Shown in pieces: positions 1 through 5,964 of a stretch of 7,811 bases of DNA. This stretch comes from an uncultured Bacilli bacterium. Lineage in GTDB: Bacteria > Bacillota_I > Bacilli_A > RF39 > UBA660. Each line of letters starts with the position of its first letter. Position 1 is the first letter of the stretch. The notes under the pieces are model-generated. The model was not told the DNA's origin and searched no databases. It worked only from the letters and a program-made list of their open reading frames with translations. Both the position numbers and the translations under genes were made by a program. The DNA is taken from the NCBI GenBank assembly GCA_947631885.1, contig CANRMZ010000052.1, positions 1 through 7,811 of the forward strand. The letters run 5' to 3'.

Positions 1-37
1 AAAAAAAAAAAAAAAAAAAAAACAAGATTTTCTTGTT
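1..37 (-). terminator. Intrinsic terminator of the cvpA-trx operon
   Basis: A 7-bp perfect inverted repeat (AACAAGA at 21-27, TCTTGTT at 31-37, 3-nt loop) is followed, reading the minus strand, by an uninterrupted T run from position 22 down to the window edge. It lies about 40 nt past the thioredoxin stop codon, where a Rho-independent terminator is expected. The stem is AT-rich and short, but the U-tract is exceptionally long. The T run may continue outside the window. Confidence 0.75.
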
Positions 38-76
38 GAAATCTCGTTTCTCTATGTCAATTTACGTGAACTAAAA

Positions 77-376
77 TTACTTTATAGAGTTATATGTTTT
101 TTTAATTTCATCGATACCACGATAGCCTATTTCTCTTTCATGCTCAATTCCATCTTTGAAAAAGATTAAAGTTGGTATACTCATAATGCCAAATTTACGA
201 GCTAGCTCTTCGTGTTCATCGACATTAACTTTAATAATATCACAAAAGTCTACTTCATCTAAAACAGGTATAAGCATCTTGCAAGGGCCACACCAATCAG
301 CGTAAAAATCTACGATATATGTTCCCTCTTTTATTAATGCATAAAAATCATCAGCTTTATCTAAATGTTTAATCAT
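77..376 (-). CDS. trxA: Thioredoxin
   Basis: This is a 99-residue cytoplasmic thioredoxin, a disulfide reductase normally recycled by thioredoxin reductase. The active site WCGPCK lies at residues 28-33 (C29 and C32 redox pair, K33), preceded by the usual DFYADW strand. The cis-proline is in the SIPTLIFF segment (P68). An extra cysteine, C45, lies outside the active site. The protein is slightly shorter than the usual 104-110 residues because both ends are trimmed; the core fold is complete. The ATG at 374-376 is preceded by AAAGGA with good spacing, and that SD directly follows the TAG stop of cvpA (gap 11 nt). The two genes therefore form one operon, probably with coupled translation, ending at the 1-37 hairpin. 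In B. subtilis trxA lies in the same rnhC/cvpA neighbourhood, which supports the housekeeping assignment over a specialised thioredoxin-like protein. Confidence 0.93.
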   Translation of the reverse strand: MIKHLDKADDFYALIKEGTYIVDFYADWCGPCKMLIPVLDEVDFCDIIKVNVDEHEELARKFGIMSIPTLIFFKDGIEHEREIGYRGIDEIKKTYNSIK

Positions 377-387
377 ATTATTCCTTT

Positions 388-1086
388 CTAGGAAGCTACG
401 ACTACGTTTTCTAAATGTAATTTGCCATTATCAATACATTCTTGAACTAAATTAGCTTTAACAATATCATATTTAACTAAGATTCTAATAATAGCTAAAT
501 TAGTTTCTTTACTATCTTTAGTTTCTTGATAATTATCTATTTCCTCATAAATGTTTTCAGCAGCTCCAATGCCTGTTCTAAAGATCATATTTACAATTGG
601 TGTCTTTTCGACAATTGGTTTAACCATTTTACTCTCCATAACATATTTAGATGTTTGTGAGAATTGGAGCATTGAAACTCCTAAAATGAAAACAAAGAAT
701 ATAGCTTCAACAGCGCCTAAAACAGCACCAATAATCTTTGATGGAATATCAAATATAATTGTAAATTTTAAAAGTAATTCAATAATTCCTGATATATCTA
801 TTAAAATATTTAATAAGCAATAAAGTAAGATAAATACTACGATAAAGGCTATGCCTTGATAAACTAATAAATTAAGAGTATATAATTCATTTACTTTGCC
901 ACCAAAGTTAAAGAATGGTAAGTGTTTAATTAAAAGATTACCTATGCTATCCTTAAATTGATAAGCAACAATGGTAATGGAAACTAAACCTATTAATTGA
1001 ACTAATCCTTTAATAGCGCCTTTCTTAAATCCATATAATGCACCCAGTATTATTAATATAAGTGCTACAATATCAACTACTGTCAT
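388..1086 (-). CDS. cvpA: CvpA family membrane protein
   Basis: This 232-residue integral membrane protein resembles the CvpA/YshB family (colicin V production protein). The molecular role of the family is poorly defined, with links to cell-envelope and division processes. Visible features are four hydrophobic helices at about residues 3-19, 26-43, 74-97 and 117-140. Between the first two lies the family-typical loop YGFKKGAIKGL (18-28). A soluble helical tail rich in charged residues runs from about 145 to 232. The start is ATG at 1084-1086 behind AGAGGA. It is first gene of the cvpA-trx operon and diverges from rnhC, matching the rnhC/zapA-cvpA divergence of B. subtilis but without zapA, polX or mutS2. 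Family assignment rests on topology, the N-terminal motif and synteny. I see no catalytic residues and do not assign a biochemical function. Confidence 0.82.
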   Translation of the reverse strand: MTVVDIVALILIILGALYGFKKGAIKGLVQLIGLVSITIVAYQFKDSIGNLLIKHLPFFNFGGKVNELYTLNLLVYQGIAFIVVFILLYCLLNILIDISGIIELLLKFTIIFDIPSKIIGAVLGAVEAIFFVFILGVSMLQFSQTSKYVMESKMVKPIVEKTPIVNMIFRTGIGAAENIYEEIDNYQETKDSKETNLAIIRILVKYDIVKANLVQECIDNGKLHLENVVVAS

Positions 1087-1109
1087 ATCATTCCTCTTCT
1101 CTATTATTA

Positions 1110-1125
1110 ATTATATTATATTATA
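1110..1125 (-). promoter_or_regulatory. Overlapping -10 boxes for cvpA-trx
   Basis: Three TATAAT hexamers on the minus strand (1110-1115, 1115-1120, 1120-1125) overlap with a 5-bp period because the segment is a TTATA tandem repeat. They lie 24-39 nt upstream of the cvpA start, a normal distance. No convincing -35 box is seen at 17 bp from any of the three, so the exact promoter is uncertain. Confidence 0.5.
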
Positions 1126-1197
1126 TCCAAAAAATAAAGTATAATTACTAGCGGTGTAAATAATTTGTCGTAATTGAGTGAATTTAATATATACTGA

Positions 1198-1206
1198 TGT
1201 TATAAT
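1198..1206 (+). promoter_or_regulatory. Extended -10 promoter of rnhC
   Basis: TGT followed by TATAAT (1201-1206) forms a perfect extended -10 element (TGnTATAAT). There is no good -35 at 17 bp; TTGAGT at 1174-1179 would leave a 21-bp spacer. Extended -10 promoters need little -35 contact. Transcription would start near 1213, giving a leader of only about 12 nt that begins with the SD. Confidence 0.6.
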
Positions 1207-1212
1207 ATTTTT

Positions 1213-1218
1213 GAGGTG
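1213..1218 (+). promoter_or_regulatory. Shine-Dalgarno site that fixes the rnhC start
   Basis: GAGGTG lies 6 nt before the ATG at 1225. The last three bases of this site also read GTG in the rnhC frame and could be mistaken for an upstream start at 1216, but that GTG is itself part of the ribosome binding site. Confidence 0.75.
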
Positions 1219-1224
1219 CATTTT

Positions 1225-2148
1225 ATGAACTGTGTGGTATTTAAATTAAGCGAGAATCTAAGGGCAAAATTCACTAAATTTTATGCTCAATATAAATGCG
1301 AAAAGACACCACCCTACGCTATTTTTCAAGCTAAGAATTACGATGTAACTATTACTTTATATGAATCTGGCAAAGTTATGTTCCAAGGTCTTGGTGCCGA
1401 TATTGAAGCAAGCATTTGGATAGCCATGGAGAAAAAATATAACAATATTGATATTGAGCAAAAAGATGCTTCCAAAGAAAAAAAGAAAAGTGAAGATGAC
1501 ACTTTCTTTTTAAATACCTCTACAATTGGTTCAGATGAAACAGGCTGTGGCGATTTCTTTGGTCCGGTTGTTGTATGCGCAACTTACGTTAGTAAAGAAA
1601 ATATTACTTTTCTAAAAGATCTTGGTGTTAAAGATTCTAAAAAAATTACTGATGATAAAATCAAAGAAATAGCTCCAGAAATTATCAAAAAAATTCCTTA
1701 TGTGTGTTCCGTTTTAGATAATGAAACATATAATAAAAACTTTAAAGATATCAATATGGTTAAGCTAAAATGTATCTTGCATAATAAAGTTTTATGTTCT
1801 TTAGTAGAAAAATATAAACCTGATTATAAATTTGCCGTTGTCGATCAATTTGTAAATGGCAAGAAGTATTATGAGTATCTAAAAGATGCTCCAAAAAAGC
1901 TCAAAGGCATTTCGTTTTATACTAAGGGCGAAAGCAAATGTATGGCAGTTGCCGCGGCATCGGTTATCGCTAGATATGAATTTCTAAAACAAATGAATAA
2001 ATTAAATGATAAAGTTGGTTTTGTTTTACAAAAAGGTGCTGGTCCTATTGTTGACGAACAAATAAATACTTTAATTCAAAAAAATGGCAAAGATTATTTA
2101 AAATCTATTGCCAAGTTAAACTTTAAAAATTATACTAAGCTAATTTAA
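1225..2148 (+). CDS. rnhC: Ribonuclease HIII
   Basis: This 307-residue RNase HIII cleaves RNA in RNA-DNA hybrids (R-loops, Okazaki primers, lagging-strand hybrids) in the cytoplasm. Residues 1 to about 85 form the TBP-like substrate-binding domain specific to type HIII, followed by a lysine-rich linker (about 78-90). The catalytic domain opens with SDETGCGDFFGP (103-114), where D104 and E105 are the first two metal ligands. D207 in VVDQF and E236 in TKGESK complete the DEDE set, followed by the conserved helix AVAAASVIARYEF (241-253). GDFFGP and the N-domain separate it from RNase HII. Length matches the family (about 310). The start at ATG 1225 was chosen because GAGGTG lies just ahead. It diverges from cvpA as in B. 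subtilis. Its stop overlaps the stop of convergent holA, with no clear terminator between. Confidence 0.96.
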   Translation: MNCVVFKLSENLRAKFTKFYAQYKCEKTPPYAIFQAKNYDVTITLYESGKVMFQGLGADIEASIWIAMEKKYNNIDIEQKDASKEKKKSEDDTFFLNTSTIGSDETGCGDFFGPVVVCATYVSKENITFLKDLGVKDSKKITDDKIKEIAPEIIKKIPYVCSVLDNETYNKNFKDINMVKLKCILHNKVLCSLVEKYKPDYKFAVVDQFVNGKKYYEYLKDAPKKLKGISFYTKGESKCMAVAAASVIARYEFLKQMNKLNDKVGFVLQKGAGPIVDEQINTLIQKNGKDYLKSIAKLNFKNYTKLI

Positions 2149-3083
2149 GCACATAGTTCTAAAGCAAGTAAATCAAGAGCTACCGATTTATCTATCGTGC
2201 CACTTTTTAAACCTAAATCATAATTATTAAGCATAATTATGATTTTTTTAAGCTCATTTTCTGTAAAATCATCTATGTGACTTAAATAGTTTTTCATCAT
2301 CCAATCTTCTTTACCATAGGCTTTTTGAATATCTTTTGGTGAAACTCCCATTTTCAAATTCAAATATATTTGCATTTCTTTAGCAAGAGAAATTATAACA
2401 ACAATTGGATCAATTTTAAGTTTTTCAAATGATGATATAGAATCTAAAGCCGTCTTTAAATCACGAGCAATTATGGCATTAATAAAGCTAAAAGTTTTAT
2501 TATTAATGCTTAATGAAACAATATTTTTGATATTTTGAATAGTGACTTCACCCTTCGGTAAAAGAATATATATTTTATTTAACTCTCCCATTAAAATATC
2601 GTAATTAGTATAGGAATTATCAACGATATAACTTGCTGTATCATAATCAATTTTATAACCATTGGCTTTTAACAAATCCATACATTTATAGGTTAAATCT
2701 TTTTTATTCAAACTAGGAATTTCTATATAATTATTTTGTTCATTGATAAGTTTAAATATTTTCTTTCTTTTATCAGGCATTTCATAACAAGCGAAAATAA
2801 TTGTCGTATTTTCATTTGGACTTTTCATATAATTTTCAAGGCTTTTAATTTCTTTATTACCATCGTCATTATCACTTTTACCAGGTTTAAAAAAAGTGGC
2901 ACCTTTAACAATAATATATTTCATTTCATTAGTCAAAGAAAAATAACTAGCTTCACTTAAAACATCATCTAAAGTATTTTGTCTTAAATCATATTTTATA
3001 ACATTCGAATCAGATGGGACTATTTTATTAATCTCATCTTTCATTAAAATAAAACTTTCGCATGCTATTAAATAAACCTTCAT
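2145..3083 (-). CDS. holA: DNA polymerase III delta subunit (clamp loader)
   Basis: This 312-residue protein resembles HolA/YqeN, the clamp-loader subunit that opens the beta sliding clamp during replication. The N-terminal strand VYLIACESFILMKDEI (3-17) matches the family pattern of a short strand, acidic residue and phenylalanine leading into helix 1. Mid-domain features are YIIVKGATFFKP (56-67), TIIFACYEMPDKRKK (94-108) and the helix-linker EIPSLNKKDL (121-130). The C-terminal helical collar shows GELNKIYILL (166-175) and ends with IDKSVALDLLALEL (297-310), typical of delta. It is slightly shorter than the usual 330-345. As expected for delta, no Walker motif is present. It lies downstream of comEC as in B. 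subtilis but is separated by a terminator. The ATG at 3081-3083 has no SD; a -10 box lies 7 nt upstream, suggesting a leaderless mRNA. Confidence 0.9.
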   Translation of the reverse strand: MKVYLIACESFILMKDEINKIVPSDSNVIKYDLRQNTLDDVLSEASYFSLTNEMKYIIVKGATFFKPGKSDNDDGNKEIKSLENYMKSPNENTTIIFACYEMPDKRKKIFKLINEQNNYIEIPSLNKKDLTYKCMDLLKANGYKIDYDTASYIVDNSYTNYDILMGELNKIYILLPKGEVTIQNIKNIVSLSINNKTFSFINAIIARDLKTALDSISSFEKLKIDPIVVIISLAKEMQIYLNLKMGVSPKDIQKAYGKEDWMMKNYLSHIDDFTENELKKIIIMLNNYDLGLKSGTIDKSVALDLLALELCA

Positions 3084-3090
3084 ATAAGTT

Positions 3091-3096
3091 ATTATA
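3091..3096 (-). promoter_or_regulatory. -10 box of holA, leaderless configuration
   Basis: On the minus strand a perfect TATAAT lies 7 nt upstream of the holA ATG. Initiation would fall on or within a few bases of the A of ATG. The -35 region would fall in the T-tract of the upstream terminator (about 3114-3119) and has only a weak TTGACA match. No SD-like sequence is present in the 7-nt gap. Confidence 0.5.
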
Positions 3097-3109
3097 CTAT
3101 TTAGTTTTT

Positions 3110-3137
3110 AAAAAGAAAAGAGCCCCTATAAGGGCTC
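3110..3137 (-). terminator. Intrinsic terminator after comEC
   Basis: A perfect 6-bp GC-rich stem (GAGCCC at 3120-3125, GGGCTC at 3132-3137, 6-nt loop) is followed on the minus strand by TTTTCTTTTT (3119 down to 3110). It lies 52 nt past the comEC stop and ends the comEA-comEC transcript before holA. The plus strand has no T-tract after the stem, so it acts in one direction only. Confidence 0.88.
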
Positions 3138-3189
3138 AATCTATATAAACATTATGCACAATGTAATATATTGTATGCCAAAATTTATT

Positions 3190-5226
3190 TTATGTTGCAT
3201 AAGTCATAATAGTAAAATTATCATCTTTTATTTTAAAAATTACACTTCCATCCTGATCGGTTCGATATATCACTGAACCCCTTAAAGTATCTAATACTTC
3301 TTTATTAGGATGATGATAACGGTTATTTCTTCCTACAGAAATTATCGCATAGCCAGGTTCTATCTTATTAATAAAATCTTTGGATGAACTTGTATTGCTG
3401 CCATGGTGTCCTACTTTTAAAATATCTATTTTAGGTAGGTCATAATTTGCTAAGATATTCTCTTCAGCTTCTTTTTCCGCATCACCCATGAATAAGAGAT
3501 TTTTATTATCCATTTGAATAAGTAATACATTTGAACTATTATTTTCATCTTTATAAACCCCATTATTAAGAGAGTATACACTAGCATTTTCAATTTCTAT
3601 TGTACTTGCATCGTGCGAATATTCAATATGCTTCTTATTAAGTAAATCTATTAAGCTATTTTCTAAATCGTTATTATTTCCTTTATTTAAAATAACTTTT
3701 TTTACCTTCATATTATTAATAACATTCTCAGCATCACCCATGTGATCATAATCCCCATGAGTAAGAAGTAAAGTATCAATTTTGGTTATGCCAATACTCT
3801 TAAAGTATAAGATAACATTATCGGATACTGTATAATTTCGAAGACCGCCCGTATCAATTAAGACCACATCTTTATGAAATTTACTTATGATTGCCGCACA
3901 GTCCCCTTGCCCAACATCAAAAAATATTACATAATCATTAAAGTCAAGAAAAGCACCCACTTTGACTAGAATAACTAAACTAATAAGCATATATAATAGC
4001 TGCTTCTTATTATAAAAAAGAAAGGATAAAAGCAGTATATAAAATAATACAATTATATAAATAGGCATCTTAGGTATATTAATTATAAAGATATCTATTT
4101 TATTAATCATTGCTATTCCTTTTTCCATTAAGCTTGTAAAAAAAGAGAAAATATTACTAAGAAAAGGGAAAATAAAAGTAAGTAATCCTAAAGGATATAA
4201 AAATAAGGAAACATAAGGAATAAACAATAAATTACTTATAAATAAAATCAAATTACACTCATAGTTTAGATTAACTGTTATAGGTAAAGTAAATAATAAG
4301 GTATAAAATGAGATAATAATTATATTAAGTAAATAATTTTTCTTTTGATGATTTTGGGTAGATATAACTCCTAAAGAAGCACTAAAAGAATATTGAAATG
4401 ATGTGCTATAAACGTTAAATGGGTCAATTAAAATAATTATAAAAGCGGTAAGCAAAAGCTTTTTCACAGGCGAAATACGAATGCTCGAATAAGAAAGGAT
4501 TACCCCAATTATAAAGGAAATTACAACTCTTAAAATCGAAGGTGTAAAATTAACTAAATAGGAATAGAAAATCAAGAACAGTATCATGATAATATTTTTT
4601 AAATTTTTATTTAAAAAGAATAATAATTTATTAAGTATTAGGATAAAAATTGAAACATGCATTCCTGATATTGCGAGTAAATGAGCTATGCCACATTTTT
4701 TAAAATTATTATAGATGCTTGTATCCATACCCGTTTTATCACCACATATAAATAGCATTAAATAAGTATTATTCTTACACCTATTAATAACCAAGTTCTT
4801 TATTTTAGTAAGAGGATTGGTAGAATGAGACATTATCGTTATTTTATCTCCTACTACTTTAGTATAAATATGATTATTATATAGATACTTTTTATAATTA
4901 AATGTATTAGGTATTGTATTTGGTAAAATATCACTTACTTTACCGGTGATTTTAACTTTATCACCTACATTTATATCTACATTTTCATAAATACTTACAA
5001 TTATCTTTTGCTTACTATCAAGATAAATAGTTGTATTACCATCTTTTTGGATATATCTAGATACTACTCCCGTAAACTCAGTTTCATCATCATAAACAGA
5101 AGTATACTTTATTACTTTGGTAAAAAGAATAACATAACCTATCAAAACAAAAGTAATAATTAAATAAAAGAGATTAGACTGTAATATAGTCTTTAATCTT
5201 GTCAAATAGACTTTGTGATATTCCAC
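3190..5226 (-). CDS. comEC: ComEC/Rec2 DNA uptake channel with metallo-beta-lactamase domain
   Basis: This 678-residue polytopic membrane protein is the competence channel that moves single-stranded DNA into the cytoplasm. An N-terminal helix (about 18-37) precedes an extracytoplasmic OB-like domain (about 48-135). The competence core follows, with the signature HLLAISGMHVSI (182-193) and about eight further hydrophobic helices up to about 427. The C-terminal metallo-beta-lactamase domain is complete: FDVGQGD (436-442), IDTG (457-460), THGDYDHMG (489-497), MGDA (580-583), GHHGS (606-610) and YHHP (637-640). The putative nuclease that degrades the second strand therefore looks active. Length is a little under B. 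subtilis ComEC (about 776). The earliest start is GTG at 5224-5226, with an in-frame stop just upstream; TTG at 5203-5205 is an alternative. Neither has a clear SD. The gene overlaps comEA by 53 nt (32 nt from TTG), so translation is probably coupled. It contains no tryptophan. Confidence 0.95.
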   Translation of the reverse strand: MEYHKVYLTRLKTILQSNLFYLIITFVLIGYVILFTKVIKYTSVYDDETEFTGVVSRYIQKDGNTTIYLDSKQKIIVSIYENVDINVGDKVKITGKVSDILPNTIPNTFNYKKYLYNNHIYTKVVGDKITIMSHSTNPLTKIKNLVINRCKNNTYLMLFICGDKTGMDTSIYNNFKKCGIAHLLAISGMHVSIFILILNKLLFFLNKNLKNIIMILFLIFYSYLVNFTPSILRVVISFIIGVILSYSSIRISPVKKLLLTAFIIILIDPFNVYSTSFQYSFSASLGVISTQNHQKKNYLLNIIIISFYTLLFTLPITVNLNYECNLILFISNLLFIPYVSLFLYPLGLLTFIFPFLSNIFSFFTSLMEKGIAMINKIDIFIINIPKMPIYIIVLFYILLLSFLFYNKKQLLYMLISLVILVKVGAFLDFNDYVIFFDVGQGDCAAIISKFHKDVVLIDTGGLRNYTVSDNVILYFKSIGITKIDTLLLTHGDYDHMGDAENVINNMKVKKVILNKGNNNDLENSLIDLLNKKHIEYSHDASTIEIENASVYSLNNGVYKDENNSSNVLLIQMDNKNLLFMGDAEKEAEENILANYDLPKIDILKVGHHGSNTSSSKDFINKIEPGYAIISVGRNNRYHHPNKEVLDTLRGSVIYRTDQDGSVIFKIKDDNFTIMTYAT

Positions 5227-5896
5227 TGACGTTCATAATGTCTTCAATAGATTTGAAATTACCGTTTTGACTACGATAACTAATAATAGCACTAGCTTTA
5301 GCTTGACCGATTCCATTTAAGGTTTCAAGTTCACTTTGCGTAGCGGTGTTGATGTTTATCAGGCCGCTTTGGCTATTACTTTCGCTGTTACTGTCCTGGC
5401 TATTTGATGAACTTGGTCCATCTTCAATAACACTAGATCCCTCATTAACACAGGATGATATATCAACATCTGGACAAGTACATGGCTTTTCAACATAAAC
5501 TACCTGAGGCTTATTTAACATCGAATACTCATAAGCACTATAGACAATGATAACCATTTCATCACTTACTTTTTTACTTAAATTGATATTATCAGTATAA
5601 GCATATTCAGTAAATCCTCCGGCCATTTCAATAACATCATTTATAATATTACGGCTTGTAACTGCATAAACACCTGGAGTAACGACTTGGCCTTTGACTT
5701 CAACATGCATTGTTTCTGTATCTTCAGCTTCTTTAACTTCATTATCCGTTAAGACAGCTAAAGTGGAAGTAGAAACATTTTCACTAGTATCTTTATGATA
5801 GAATTTTTCAAAGCAATAAAGACCATAAATACCGATTGTTAAAACCGTTAGCACTCCTACTAATATTTGTAAATAATATTTCTTTAAAATATCCAT
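5174..5896 (-). CDS. comEA: ComEA competence DNA receptor
   Basis: This 240-residue membrane-anchored protein binds extracellular double-stranded DNA and hands it to ComEC. It has a short cytoplasmic start, one transmembrane helix (about 7-28), an SLBB domain (about 63-120, with VEVKGQVVTPGVY at 65-77 and AGGFTEYA at 92-99) and a Ser/Asn-rich linker (154-177). A helix-hairpin-helix domain (178-240) follows, containing INTATQSELETLNGIGQAKA (182-201) and the second hairpin VSGISQSLFDKI (223-234). The linker region holds three cysteines (C139, C141, C149) that could form an outside disulfide. The start at 5894-5896 is chosen because AAAGGAGG lies immediately before it; an in-frame ATG at 5909-5911 lacks an SD and sits just ahead of that site. 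comEB, found between comEA and comEC in Bacillus, is absent. Expression probably includes comEC. Confidence 0.95.
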   Translation of the reverse strand: MDILKKYYLQILVGVLTVLTIGIYGLYCFEKFYHKDTSENVSTSTLAVLTDNEVKEAEDTETMHVEVKGQVVTPGVYAVTSRNIINDVIEMAGGFTEYAYTDNINLSKKVSDEMVIIVYSAYEYSMLNKPQVVYVEKPCTCPDVDISSCVNEGSSVIEDGPSSSNSQDSNSESNSQSGLININTATQSELETLNGIGQAKASAIISYRSQNGNFKSIEDIMNVSGISQSLFDKIKDYITV

Positions 5897-5900
5897 TATT

Positions 5901-5908
5901 CCTCCTTT
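5901..5908 (-). promoter_or_regulatory. Strong Shine-Dalgarno site of comEA
   Basis: AAAGGAGG on the minus strand, with 4 nt to the ATG at 5896, is the strongest ribosome binding site in the window. It decides the comEA start, because the ATG at 5911 directly overlaps the 5' edge of this region and has no SD of its own. Confidence 0.8.
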
Positions 5909-5926
5909 CATATATATACATTACCG

Positions 5927-5964
5927 AAAAAAGCAAAAAATCCTTTTTTTTAAGAAGGATTTTT
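5927..5964 (-). terminator. Intrinsic terminator overlapping the clpC-like stop codon
   Basis: On the minus strand AAAAATCCTT (5964 to 5955) pairs with AAGGATTTTT (5945 to 5936) around a 9-nt loop, followed by T-rich sequence to 5927 (TTTTTT GC TTTTTT). The 5' arm is made of the last sense codons of the clpC-like gene (K-N-P-S) and its TAA stop lies in the loop. The stem is AT-rich, so read-through into comEA is possible. Confidence 0.72.

Noticed and set aside
551..823. Open plus-strand frame of 90 codons
   Set aside because: Lies wholly antisense to cvpA, has no SD and no recognisable domain; cvpA is supported by topology and synteny.
1216..1224. GTG at 1216 as the rnhC start
   Set aside because: The GTG is part of the SD site GAGGTG that serves the ATG at 1225.
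1087..1224. Riboswitch, T-box or CtsR/CIRCE operator in the divergent region
   Set aside because: No conserved aptamer elements, GGTCAAA repeats or CIRCE inverted repeat seen; both predicted leaders are short.
2736..2960. Open plus-strand frame of 74 codons
   Set aside because: Antisense to holA; low-complexity Phe/Ile-rich translation typical of the complement of an AT-rich gene.
3149..3178. Weak inverted repeats (ACATT/AATGT and ACAAT/ATTGT) after comEC
   Set aside because: Stems are only 5 bp, AT-rich and mutually exclusive; expected by chance in this composition. The real terminator is at 3110-3137.
5897..5911. ATG at 5911 as the comEA start
   Set aside because: No SD precedes it, and AAAGGAGG sits between it and the in-frame ATG at 5896.
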